DNA of 43,294 nucleotides. It comes from Planctomycetota bacterium (GTDB taxonomy: Bacteria; Planctomycetota; Planctomycetia; Pirellulales; Pirellulaceae). The position numbers and the translations under genes were made by a program. Every line of letters begins with the position of its first letter. Position 1 is the first letter of the stretch. Below the pieces are notes generated by a model, which worked only from the letters and a program-made list of their open reading frames with translations, was not told the origin of the DNA and did no database searches. This document shows positions 26,507 through 34,260 of this stretch, piece by piece. The stretch covers positions 1-43,294 of the forward strand of contig JAPLNL010000099.1 of NCBI GenBank assembly GCA_026692905.1. The letters are read 5' to 3'.

Positions 26507-26705
26507 CGCTGGGAGGGTCAAGCGTAGCGAGAGGAGGGTGACGCCACCGCGGTAAACATGTTTCCAACGAGTTTACCTCAGCGATTCGTTGCTCGGGAGG
26601 GAGAGGCTCATGCCGAACCATTGCACCGTTGGCTCGTCAGGAGCCTCGCCCTCCCTAAGGTTTTCAACGGAATTGACTTTGCAAAGATGTTTACAGCGGT
26701 GGGGT
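26507..26705 (-). repeat. Family 3 repeat, second copy
   Basis: The reverse complement of the 2357-2534 arrangement can be followed: CCACCGCGGTAAACATG, then CAACGAGTTTACC, then the hairpin 26595-26655 (GGGAGGGAGAGGCTC paired with GAGCCTCGCCCTCCC), then a forward TTTACAGCGGTGG at about 26690-26702. A small extra hairpin, CCCTCCC/GGGAGGG, lies at 26511-26527. The two GCGGTGG modules flank the hairpin in opposite orientation, suggesting terminal inverted repeats. Confidence 0.8.
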
Positions 26706-26779
26706 GACGCTGCAGGGACCAATCCGCTTACGCAAACCCTTTGTAGCATATTGCCCTGCTAAAAACAGGCTTTTGCGAA

Positions 26780-26846
26780 GCGAAAGAGTGTCAAGACTTT
26801 CGGCTGCATCGCCTAAACGTCCGAAACTCTTGACGAGTTTCGCTAC
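26780..26846 (-). repeat. Family 2 double-hairpin element, copy 3
   Basis: Hairpin 26822-26842 is intact (CGAAACTC/GAGTTTCG). The other (26781-26802) has AGT in place of TC, weakening its stem to six pairs. The flanking AAAAACAGGCTTTTG is the reverse complement of the flank of copy 1, so the mobile or duplicated unit is longer than the hairpins. It lies about 75 bp beyond the rpoD stop. Confidence 0.85.
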
Positions 26847-26849
26847 AAA

Positions 26850-26893
26850 ATACATCACGATACATCACGGCGTTGAAAATACATCACGGCGTT
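26850..26893. repeat. Short degenerate tandem repeat TACATCACGGCGTT
   Basis: Three imperfect units of TACATCACG(GCGTT) sit between the family 2 copy and the rpoD stop. A related word (TTGCGTCACAGCGTTG) follows the family 2 copy at 8671, so this is probably the variable edge of that element. Confidence 0.6.
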
Positions 26894-26919
26894 CTCGAAG
26901 CGTAAAGTTCAACGTTCCA

Positions 26920-28578
26920 CTAGAGGATTCGGTCAGCGGATCCGTTCGTCGCAAGATCCTGGTAAGGAGTCATATCCAAACCATCGATGAAGCTGGTCAG
27001 CGACTTGCTTCGTTGTGGGTGCTGCAATTTCTTAACTGCTTTGCTTTCAATTTGACGAACACGTTCGCGGGTCACTTGGAAAATCTTTCCCACTTCTTCG
27101 AGTGTGTAAGCGTAACCGTCAGCCAAGCCATATCGCAATTTGAGGATCTCGCGTTCACGGTAGTTCAACGTCTGCATCGCTTCGTTAATCTGCAGCTTTA
27201 AGGTCGCTTGATTGGTTTCATACAACGGATCATCATCTCGGTAGTCTTCGAGGAACTCGCCAAAGAAGCTATCTTCATGGTCACCGACTGGTTGATCGAG
27301 CGAAAGAGGCTGACGAGCCATTTTCAAAACAACACGTGCGTCGTCCAGCGAAAGACCAGCTCGCTCGGCGGTTTCTTCAACCGATGGTTCGCGGCCCAAT
27401 TCTTGGGTCAAGTCGCGAGTGACCTGACGAACCTTGCTCATGGTATCGATCATGTGGACCGGAACACGGATGGTTCGGCTTTGATCCGCGATGGCTCGTG
27501 TAATGGCTTGGCGAATCCACCAAGTTGCATAAGTCGAAAACTTAAAACCTCGCTCGTACTCGAACTTATCTACGGCTCGCATCAAACCGGTGTTACCTTC
27601 TTGAATCAAATCCAAGAAGCTCAAGCCGCGATTGCGGTACTTTTTGGCGATCGAGACCACCAATCGCAAGTTACCAGCGGACAAATCGCGTTTGGCTGCG
27701 TCGTATTGAATTCGGTACGCATGAACTTTTTCGCAACGGCGAGCCAAAGTCTTTGGTGTTTCGTAGGTGATTCGCATCAAATAGTACAGTTCAGCACGCA
27801 ACTTAGCGACCGGCGTTCCATCGGAAAAACCTGTTGGAAGGGCCGCTTCGATTCGATCCCGCAATACTTCCATTTGACTTTGGATGGTTCGCAACTTTTG
27901 GAAGATCGGTTCCAAGCGATTCGTTCGAAGATTCATTTCTTCGATCAGGCGGACGGCCTTGTTGCGTCGGCATACCAATCGCTTCCAAGCCAATCGGCGT
28001 TCGGTCATCGACAAGCTCTTGTTGATTGCGGCGAAGTAATCACCGTGGTTTCGCAAAAGCAAATGGCGAAGAGTTTTGATGTTAGGACCGATGCGTCGCA
28101 TGATCGCTACTTTTTCGGATGCGTTGGTCACGCTGACTTCGATGGTTCGGTCAAGTCGCAATTTGCTATCGCGAACTTGCTCAAGCAATTTGGTCGCACC
28201 TTGGAGCATGAAATCGCTAGCCAACATCCAATTGCGGTAGTCGGTTCGGGTCAACTCAATTCGCTTGGCGGCACTGACTTCTTCTTGGCGAGTCAACAAT
28301 GGAATCTCTCCCATTTGCATCAGATACATGCGGACGGGGTCTTCCGTGGCATCGATGGACTCGCTGCCATCCTCACCCCGAAAATCATCGCCTGATTCGT
28401 CTTCGAGCATGCTTTCTTCGTCGACCGAATGATCGTCGTCAGCATCTTCCTCTTCTTCTTCTTCGAACCCAAAACCTTCAAGCTCAACACCCAAGCTGTC
28501 TCGCTCTTCGCTAAAATAAGCGGCTCCAGATTTTCGGCCTGCGGATTTGTTGGATCGAGAATGAAAGCGTTTGGTCAT
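26920..28578 (-). CDS. rpoD: Primary sigma-70 family RNA polymerase sigma factor
   Basis: A 552-residue sigma factor that directs RNA polymerase to housekeeping promoters. An acidic N-terminal stretch (about 35-75, [11 protein letters not shown]) stands in for region 1.1. Region 1.2 starts at [18 protein letters not shown] (about 82-99). A non-conserved insert of about 190 residues follows, then region 2 with [38 protein letters not shown] and [19 protein letters not shown]. Region 3 and region 4 ([20 protein letters not shown], about 490-509) complete it. The ATG at 28578 is chosen; a TTG four codons upstream at 28590 has a GAG at a reasonable distance and is possible. It is divergent from comEC, with 237 bp between them. 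Confidence 0.96.
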   Translation of the reverse strand: MTKRFHSRSNKSAGRKSGAAYFSEERDSLGVELEGFGFEEEEEEDADDDHSVDEESMLEDESGDDFRGEDGSESIDATEDPVRMYLMQMGEIPLLTRQEEVSAAKRIELTRTDYRNWMLASDFMLQGATKLLEQVRDSKLRLDRTIEVSVTNASEKVAIMRRIGPNIKTLRHLLLRNHGDYFAAINKSLSMTERRLAWKRLVCRRNKAVRLIEEMNLRTNRLEPIFQKLRTIQSQMEVLRDRIEAALPTGFSDGTPVAKLRAELYYLMRITYETPKTLARRCEKVHAYRIQYDAAKRDLSAGNLRLVVSIAKKYRNRGLSFLDLIQEGNTGLMRAVDKFEYERGFKFSTYATWWIRQAITRAIADQSRTIRVPVHMIDTMSKVRQVTRDLTQELGREPSVEETAERAGLSLDDARVVLKMARQPLSLDQPVGDHEDSFFGEFLEDYRDDDPLYETNQATLKLQINEAMQTLNYREREILKLRYGLADGYAYTLEEVGKIFQVTRERVRQIESKAVKKLQHPQRSKSLTSFIDGLDMTPYQDLATNGSADRIL

Positions 28579-28738
28579 GGCTGGGTGCAAATCTCGTTAG
28601 AGTGAACAAGGGTCAGATGCGTTTGTTTCGCATCAAGTTCCGATTGATGAAATATTTAGATTGCATTCCCTGTACCAAGCGATTAGGGAAAGGTACGAAT
28701 ACGCGTTTTTCCCTGTAAATTCGTTGCTGCGATGAAAT

Positions 28739-28768
28739 TTGCGACGGGTTCGTCGTTTTTTCTATGAT
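28739..28768 (+). promoter_or_regulatory. Possible sigma-70 promoter for comEC
   Basis: TTGCGA (28739-28744) and TATGAT (28763-28768) are separated by 18 bp, with a T-rich spacer end. Transcription would start near 28775, about 40 bp before the comEC ATG. The -10 is good and the -35 moderate. It is a prediction from pattern alone. Confidence 0.35.
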
Positions 28769-28815
28769 GTAGAAAATCAACATTTCCAACGATTTCGAGG
28801 TTGAAAAATCGAAGC

Positions 28816-31539
28816 ATGTTTCCAAAACGCCCCCATCTTCCATCCTGGCAACGGCAAAACCCCAGTGGGCAAAACCCCAGTGGGCAAAACCCCAGTGGGC
28901 AAAACCCCAGTGGGCAAAACCCCAGTGGGCAAAACCCTGCTTGGCAAAACCCTGCTTGGCAGAACCACAGTTGGCAATCCTCAAGGTGGCTGCGAAATCG
29001 CGGCTACCGGCTTTGGGCGAGATATCCCATGGTGGCAGTTCTGGTCATTGCTCTGGCCGCCATCGTTGCTCAGAGTGCGTTCGAGAACATCTGTTGCCAC
29101 CTCTTGTTTTTGAGTGTGGTGTTTTCGGCCTCCCTAGCATTATTGCAATATGGGCGCCGACCGCAAAACCCCATGGTCTGGCCACAACTTACCATCGCAC
29201 TAGGGCTAGCTCTTTTCTTTAGTTTCTATCATTCGTTGTCGCAGCAAGATGCCGCATCGCGACTAGACAGTTGGGAACGAAGCATCCAAGAATTCTCGAA
29301 GACGGATCGCCTCGCTCAAGTCACATGGAACCCGATTGCCTGCCGTGGAATCATCGACTCCCCCGTTCGTTATCGGAAATCGACTTTGCCGAATCGATCC
29401 GAAGAACCTGAGTCGGTGGATTGGCAAACGATCACTGCTGTTCGCGTTACCGAAATCCGAGCAGATGGCGATTGGAAACCCAAGTCACTGCTGATGCCGC
29501 TCAGTATCGACGGTCAAGTGAGCAGCCTTTTTCCAGGCGACCGAATTGAACTCTATGGGCAATGGCGTCTTCCCAGCAAACCCTCGAATCCTGGCCAGTT
29601 TGATCAGGCTCGCCGCTATGCAGAACTGGGATACTCCGCGCAAGCTCGCGCGGATTCTGAGGGCCAGATAAAAAAACTTGATAGCCCAACACAACTTCGC
29701 TTGGATCGCTATTTGGCGATGGTTTCGGCTGTTGCTCTTCGTTCGATCCAACGCCATGTGGTTCTCGGTCAAGCGGAACTGACGGCCGCGTTGGTCTTGG
29801 GCCAACGCGAACAAGCGGAGTGGCGATTGCAGGAAGAACTGCTTGCAACCGGAACCATCCACATGCTTTCCATCTCCGGCATGCACATTGAGATGGTCGC
29901 TCTATCGCTGCTGCTGCTCGGCATGTTACTCAAGTTGCCACGCAAGCCCTTGCTGGTTGGAATCTGCGTGATCGTCATCGCCTATGGCTTGTTGTGCGGC
30001 GCCAATCCACCGGTCGCTCGAGCGACCATTATGTTGACCGGCCTCTGCGTGGCTCGCTTAATGGGCTGGAACTTTTCAAGCCTGAATTTTTTGGCGTTCG
30101 CCGGCGTTGTCTTGGTCTTATCCAGAACCACCATTGTCTTTGAAACAGGAACGCAACTCTCTTTCATGGCGGTGGCAGTCCTCATTCTATCAACCAAAAA
30201 TGCGACTCCAGGATTGACGTCACTAGAACGGCTAATCGAGTCGAAATCCGGCCGCGTGGTAAAGAACATTCAACGTACACGCGCCTGGGCCTTCGAAATG
30301 CTTCGCACTAGCTTTTGGGTTTGGTTCATCACCGCTCCTTTGGTTTGGTCTGCATTTCACGTGGTCAGCCCAATTGCAATCACCCTCAACTTGCTCCTCT
30401 GGTTGCCGATGCTTTTGGCTTTGATGGCAGGACTTGGACTAATCGCATTTGGATGGCTACCCGTGCTCGGCTTTCCTTTGGGAATCGTGTGTGGAGTCTC
30501 GCTTTGGTTCGTGGAGGTTTTCATCGGTTGGGGCGAACAGATTCCCTTTGGCCACTTTTGGATGCGTTCGCCGCCCGCTTGGTGGCTTTACGGTTTTTAT
30601 GCCTTGGGAATCGGAACGACCGTCTGGTCCGGTGTAAAGAAAAAAGCGAGTCGCCGTCGCCTGCGATTCGTACTTGGCACCTGGTTCTTGTTCGGGTTGG
30701 CCATGAATCCCATGTTGGACTTTTGGCAGCGAATCACCATGGGCGAGCATGGCAAACTATGCGTGACATTTATCGACGTCGGGCACGGAACGAGCATTCT
30801 CATCGAAACACCGGACCACGAAGCCTGGATGTACGATGCGGGCAGACTCGGTGACCACCAGCGGAGCTATCAAGTCATCGTGGATGCTTTGTGGGCCATG
30901 AAGCAGCCTCGCCTAGATGGCCTCATTCTTTCACATGCAGACTCCGATCATTACAATGGCATCGATGGCCTAACAAAGCGATTCCAAGTGAATCGACTCT
31001 ATTCAACCCGCCAAGTCTTTTCGCATTCAAGTCCGCTTCTGCAACAAATCCTTAAGTCATCTGCCCGCCGCGGAGTGGATCATATCCCTTGGAAAAAAGG
31101 GACGGACTGGCAGGGCAACGGATGGAACTTGCTCGTCTTGCATCCACCAGAACAGGGCGTGAAAGGGACAGATAACGCGAATAGCTTATCTATCTTGATT
31201 GAGTTTGCCGGCAGGCGTGTTCTGCTGCCTGGTGACTTAGAACCACCCGGAATGCAAATGCTCGTTTCTCAAACCCCCACTGCAGTGGATGTCTTGATGG
31301 CACCCCACCATGGATCGCTTAACTCAAAATCCGATGCACTTTTGAAATGGTGCAATCCTGCAACGGTGGTCATTAGCGGCTCCACTCGAGCGGTTTCACC
31401 TCGTATTCTGGATGCGTTTGCCGACGAACAACGAGAAGTATTCGTAACCGCTCGCGATCATGCGATTCGCATCGAAATCAGCAAGAATGGGGCAATCGAA
31501 AAGAAACACTGGATGGCAGACCATTGGGAGGAGCTCTAG
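28816..31539 (+). CDS. comEC: ComEC/Rec2 DNA-uptake channel with MBL nuclease-like domain
   Basis: A 907-residue inner-membrane protein of the competence ComEC family, which carries single-stranded DNA across the membrane. Residues about 14-53 are a low-complexity tail of QNPSG/QNPAW repeats, encoded by a 15-bp minisatellite. DUF4131 follows with two hydrophobic helices (about 70-115) and a soluble OB-like part (about 150-270). The ComEC channel then begins with ILSISGMHIEM-like sequence (HMLSISGMHIEMVALSLLLL) and has about eight to ten helices. The C-terminal metallo-beta-lactamase domain has FIDVGHGTSILIE, SHADSDHYNGIDGL (HxDxDH metal motif), PGDLE and APHHGS. The ATG at 28816 is preferred over a TTG at 28801. 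DNA-uptake genes are not otherwise present here. Confidence 0.95.
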   Translation: MFPKRPHLPSWQRQNPSGQNPSGQNPSGQNPSGQNPSGQNPAWQNPAWQNHSWQSSRWLRNRGYRLWARYPMVAVLVIALAAIVAQSAFENICCHLLFLSVVFSASLALLQYGRRPQNPMVWPQLTIALGLALFFSFYHSLSQQDAASRLDSWERSIQEFSKTDRLAQVTWNPIACRGIIDSPVRYRKSTLPNRSEEPESVDWQTITAVRVTEIRADGDWKPKSLLMPLSIDGQVSSLFPGDRIELYGQWRLPSKPSNPGQFDQARRYAELGYSAQARADSEGQIKKLDSPTQLRLDRYLAMVSAVALRSIQRHVVLGQAELTAALVLGQREQAEWRLQEELLATGTIHMLSISGMHIEMVALSLLLLGMLLKLPRKPLLVGICVIVIAYGLLCGANPPVARATIMLTGLCVARLMGWNFSSLNFLAFAGVVLVLSRTTIVFETGTQLSFMAVAVLILSTKNATPGLTSLERLIESKSGRVVKNIQRTRAWAFEMLRTSFWVWFITAPLVWSAFHVVSPIAITLNLLLWLPMLLALMAGLGLIAFGWLPVLGFPLGIVCGVSLWFVEVFIGWGEQIPFGHFWMRSPPAWWLYGFYALGIGTTVWSGVKKKASRRRLRFVLGTWFLFGLAMNPMLDFWQRITMGEHGKLCVTFIDVGHGTSILIETPDHEAWMYDAGRLGDHQRSYQVIVDALWAMKQPRLDGLILSHADSDHYNGIDGLTKRFQVNRLYSTRQVFSHSSPLLQQILKSSARRGVDHIPWKKGTDWQGNGWNLLVLHPPEQGVKGTDNANSLSILIEFAGRRVLLPGDLEPPGMQMLVSQTPTAVDVLMAPHHGSLNSKSDALLKWCNPATVVISGSTRAVSPRILDAFADEQREVFVTARDHAIRIEISKNGAIEKKHWMADHWEEL
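28853..28972 (+). repeat. 15-bp minisatellite inside comEC
   Basis: Eight 15-bp units based on GGCAAAACCCCAGTG. Five are identical (28853-28927), two are a variant ending CCCTGCTT (28928-28957), and one is more diverged (28958-28972). They encode QNPSG five times, QNPAW twice and QNHSW. A length of 15 bp keeps the frame whatever the copy number. Confidence 0.95.
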
Positions 31540-31598
31540 TAGGTCATCGTAAAACTTACCAACACATGGTTTCGCAACGAGCCTAACAAATAGACTTA

Positions 31599-31620
31599 GC
31601 TGGTTTCGCTCGAAACCAGC
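31599..31620 (+). terminator. Hairpin after comEC
   Basis: GCTGGTTTCG and CGAAACCAGC form a near-perfect stem around a tiny loop, 60 bp after the comEC stop. A weaker related hairpin, CTGGTTTC/GAAACCTG, follows at about 31640. There is no T tract. It could terminate comEC and the convergent lipoprotein gene from either side. Confidence 0.45.
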
Positions 31621-31677
31621 ATTCAAGCAGGATTTGAATTGCATCTGGTTTCTCACGAAACCTGCCACTCTCTTTTG

Positions 31678-32112
31678 TTATTCCGTCGCAGTTTTCAAAC
31701 CAGCCAGCGCAGCGGTAATTCGCTCTCCAACTTTGGAGTATGGCGTGTCTGTTCCCCCGTGCATGGCATCATCTAGTGCCCCAAAACACTCGAACAGCTC
31801 GGCAACCGACTTCTTGACGACTTCTTTCTTCTCGTCGGACAGATCTTCCGCAAGTTCTGGAATGCATTTCAACATTTGACCGACATCATGCAATGAATGA
31901 TGCGCATCATCAGGCTTGTTCGACGTAAATGCTTTGTTGATCGTTTCCGCATGTTCCGTGAGCTGCTTCAGCGCCGCAAGCAACGATTTTGGACCTTCCT
32001 CTTGCTTCAATGCAGTTCTACCCGTTGGTTTCAGTTTTTGTTCCTTGGGTGTGCAACCGAGCAAACAAACTCCAATCCCAATAACACACAACGCAAATTT
32101 CAGCTTCATCAT
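31678..32112 (-). CDS. Small lipoprotein, helical, unknown function
   Basis: A 144-residue protein starting MMKLKFALCVIGIGVCLLGC, a classical lipoprotein signal peptide with lipobox LLGC. The mature part is charged and helical (LLAALKQLTEHAETINKAF..., HHSLHDVGQMLKCIPELAEDL) and resembles a four-helix bundle; no CxxCH haem motif is present. Start options are ATG at 32109, ATG at 32112 or GTG at 32118; all keep the signal peptide. It is divergent from the CocE-type hydrolase gene and convergent with comEC. The function is unknown. Confidence 0.78.
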   Translation of the reverse strand: MMKLKFALCVIGIGVCLLGCTPKEQKLKPTGRTALKQEEGPKSLLAALKQLTEHAETINKAFTSNKPDDAHHSLHDVGQMLKCIPELAEDLSDEKKEVVKKSVAELFECFGALDDAMHGGTDTPYSKVGERITAALAGLKTATE

Positions 32113-32331
32113 TGCCACTCGTAATATTCGGAACGTACAAAAAGGTCGTCTAATGCAGAATGGTCAGTCTTAACCAGCTTTTCCTTTAAGTCAAGACGCC
32201 GGTGCCACTCAGCGACCTCGAAAAAAAGGATGCATTCTGAACGCGGAGTCCACCTAGGTACTAGAAAACGCGTTCCGAAACCAGCATATTGGGACGGTTC
32301 GAATCTTTGCCAGCAATCCACGGGAAGTACT

Positions 32332-34236
32332 ATGCCAGTTCCATTCGCTTTTTCGGCGCGTTCCAATCGTCTGGTTTCATCTTTGTTTTTGATAAGCTGT
32401 GTGCAACTAGCAATTGTTGTTACGCCGCCCATTGCCGTGGCCCAAGAGTCGATTAGTCCTGAAAGCACGGTTCGGCTTCGCTACCAGAAAAAGGAGTACA
32501 TGGTTCCGATGCGCGACGGGACCCAATTGCACACTGCTGTGTTTAGCCCTACAGACACGACGCGAACTTATCCGTTTCTGATCAAACGAACACCTTATTC
32601 GTGCGCTCCATACGGCCCGGATGCTTACCCAAACGCACTTGGGCCGAGCGAACATTTCATGAAGGCAGGCTACATCTTTGTCAACCAGGATGTGCGAGGG
32701 CGTTTTCTGTCCGAAGGCAAATTCCAACAGGTGACACCTCACATCGCTAACAAATCATCCGTCAGTGACTGCGACGAAAGTTCTGACGCTTACGATACGA
32801 TCGATTGGTTGCTAAAGAACATCGCAAATCATAACGGCAAAGCAGGTATGTTCGGTATCTCGTACCCCGGGTTTTATGCTTCTGCCGGAATGATCGACGC
32901 ACACCCGGCCTTGCAAGCCGTGTCGCCTCAAGCGCCAGTCGGTGATTGGTACTTTGACGACTTCCTGCACAATGGCGCCTTCTTTTTGGCCCACGCGTAT
33001 CGGTGGCTAAATAACAATGCGCACGAGCGAACCGGACCGACAACGGAACGACCCACGCCTGAAGTATTGCCATCGATCGACGGCTATCAATTGTTTCTCG
33101 AAGCAAACACGATCGAGGAAATTAACCGTCGGCATCTCAAGGGAAAAGTCCCCTTTTGGTCTGAAATGATGGAACATCCTAACCGCGATGAGTTTTGGAA
33201 GAAGCGAGAGATTTTACCGCACCTAAAGAAAGTAGCTCCCGCGGTCATGGTTGTGGGCGGTTGGTTCGACGCGGAAGATCTGTATGGTACATTCAAAACG
33301 TATCAAGAGATCGAAAGGCTGAACCCAAATGCAAACAACGTGCTGGTCGTGGGCCCCTGGATTCATGGCGGGTGGGCTTCTGGTGATGGCGACAAGCTCG
33401 GCGATGTTCCGTTCGGATCTAAAACGGCCGCTTTTTACCGAGCAGAGATCGAGTTTCCGTTCTTCGAAAAGTATTTAAAGGGGGCATCGCATTCCGCACC
33501 TGCGGAGGCCACTGTATTCGAAACAGGCTCCAATACGTGGCGAACCTTCGAGCATTGGCCACCCAAAAACTCGACCGCGAAAACTATCTATGCTAACGCT
33601 GACGGGGAATTGACGGATGAATTACCTAGCCAAACATCCAATGGCGCTTACGATGAGTTTATCAGTGACCCTGCGAAACCCGTCCCTTACACCGAAGCAA
33701 TCACTCCACGGATGACTGTCGAGTACATGGTGGAAGATCAGCGTTTTGCAGCCCGACGTCCAGATGTTGTCGTATATCAAACCAAGCCGTTAACAGCTGA
33801 CTTGATTCTTGCCGGACCACTTGATGTCGACCTGTGGGTGACAACGTCTGGTACCGACGCAGATTTCATCGTCAAGCTAATCGATGTACTTCCCGACGGA
33901 ACGAATCCAGCAACCTTGCCGAACTATCAAAGGATGGTGCGAAGCGAAGTTATTCGAGGTCGATTTCGAGAGTCCTTTGAGCATCCGACTCCATTCCAAC
34001 CCAATGTACCCACGAAAGTGCATTTGGAGCTGCTGGACGTGCTCCATCGCTTCAAGAAGGGAAATCGGCTCATGATTCAAGTGCAAAGCACATGGTTTCC
34101 TCTTGTAGATCGCAATCCCCAGAAATTCGTAGACAACATTTATTTAGCAAAGCCAGAAGACTTTCAGAAGGCCACCCATCGAATTCTTCGATCGGGGAAA
34201 AATGCGACAAGCGTTCGATTTAACACACTGCCCTAA
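32332..34236 (+). CDS. Secreted CocE/NonD-family (peptidase S15-like) hydrolase
   Basis: A 634-residue exported alpha/beta hydrolase of the CocE/NonD, X-Pro dipeptidyl-peptidase-like family, which cleaves esters or amides. A signal peptide ends near PPIAVAQES. The catalytic domain starts VRLRYQKKEYMVPMRDGTQL and has RTPYS (Tyr89, oxyanion), NQDVRGRF (119-125) and the nucleophile elbow GISYPG (Ser177). The helical cap, then GGWFDAEDLYGTF (Asp of the triad) and GPWIHGGW (His), follow. A C-terminal jelly-roll domain (about 390-634) has GPLDVDLWVTTSGTDADFIVKL. The ATG at 32332 has GGGAAG upstream; the open frame begins at 32230 but that part is non-family. The substrate is not predictable; cocaine esterase activity is not implied. 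Confidence 0.93.
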   Translation: MPVPFAFSARSNRLVSSLFLISCVQLAIVVTPPIAVAQESISPESTVRLRYQKKEYMVPMRDGTQLHTAVFSPTDTTRTYPFLIKRTPYSCAPYGPDAYPNALGPSEHFMKAGYIFVNQDVRGRFLSEGKFQQVTPHIANKSSVSDCDESSDAYDTIDWLLKNIANHNGKAGMFGISYPGFYASAGMIDAHPALQAVSPQAPVGDWYFDDFLHNGAFFLAHAYRWLNNNAHERTGPTTERPTPEVLPSIDGYQLFLEANTIEEINRRHLKGKVPFWSEMMEHPNRDEFWKKREILPHLKKVAPAVMVVGGWFDAEDLYGTFKTYQEIERLNPNANNVLVVGPWIHGGWASGDGDKLGDVPFGSKTAAFYRAEIEFPFFEKYLKGASHSAPAEATVFETGSNTWRTFEHWPPKNSTAKTIYANADGELTDELPSQTSNGAYDEFISDPAKPVPYTEAITPRMTVEYMVEDQRFAARRPDVVVYQTKPLTADLILAGPLDVDLWVTTSGTDADFIVKLIDVLPDGTNPATLPNYQRMVRSEVIRGRFRESFEHPTPFQPNVPTKVHLELLDVLHRFKKGNRLMIQVQSTWFPLVDRNPQKFVDNIYLAKPEDFQKATHRILRSGKNATSVRFNTLP

Positions 34237-34241
34237 TGCAA

Positions 34242-34260
34242 GCGAGGGCCGCTCGCCTAA
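34242..34260. terminator. Short hairpin/family 1 end box between convergent stops
   Basis: GCGAG and CTCGC pair around GGCCG in the 20 bp between two convergent stops (34236 and 34257). The complement reads TTAGGCGAGCGGC, the same box that brackets family 1 clusters. It may serve as a bidirectional terminator. Confidence 0.4.

Larger units (their letters stand above)
26323..26919. other. Repeat-filled intergenic region
   Basis: About 600 bp with no convincing gene. The left 170 bp should carry the promoter for the minus-strand membrane-protein pair. Then come family 3 (about 26507-26705), family 2 (26780-26846) and a short degenerate tandem of TACATCACGGCGTT units (26850-26893). rpoD ends at 26920. 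Confidence 0.7.

Noticed and set aside
27208-28395. 395-codon open frame antisense to rpoD
   Set aside because: It is the mirror of a strongly conserved sigma factor gene; the translation has no family resemblance. Long antisense frames arise from the codon use of the real gene.
28613-28984. Minus-strand frame with repeated GFAHW units
   Set aside because: It is the antisense reading of the comEC minisatellite and extends into the promoter region. The plus frame continues into a complete ComEC protein.
32290-32310. Second T-loop-like word (GGTTCGAATC) upstream of the CocE gene
   Set aside because: Arms around it do not pair and no cloverleaf can be drawn.
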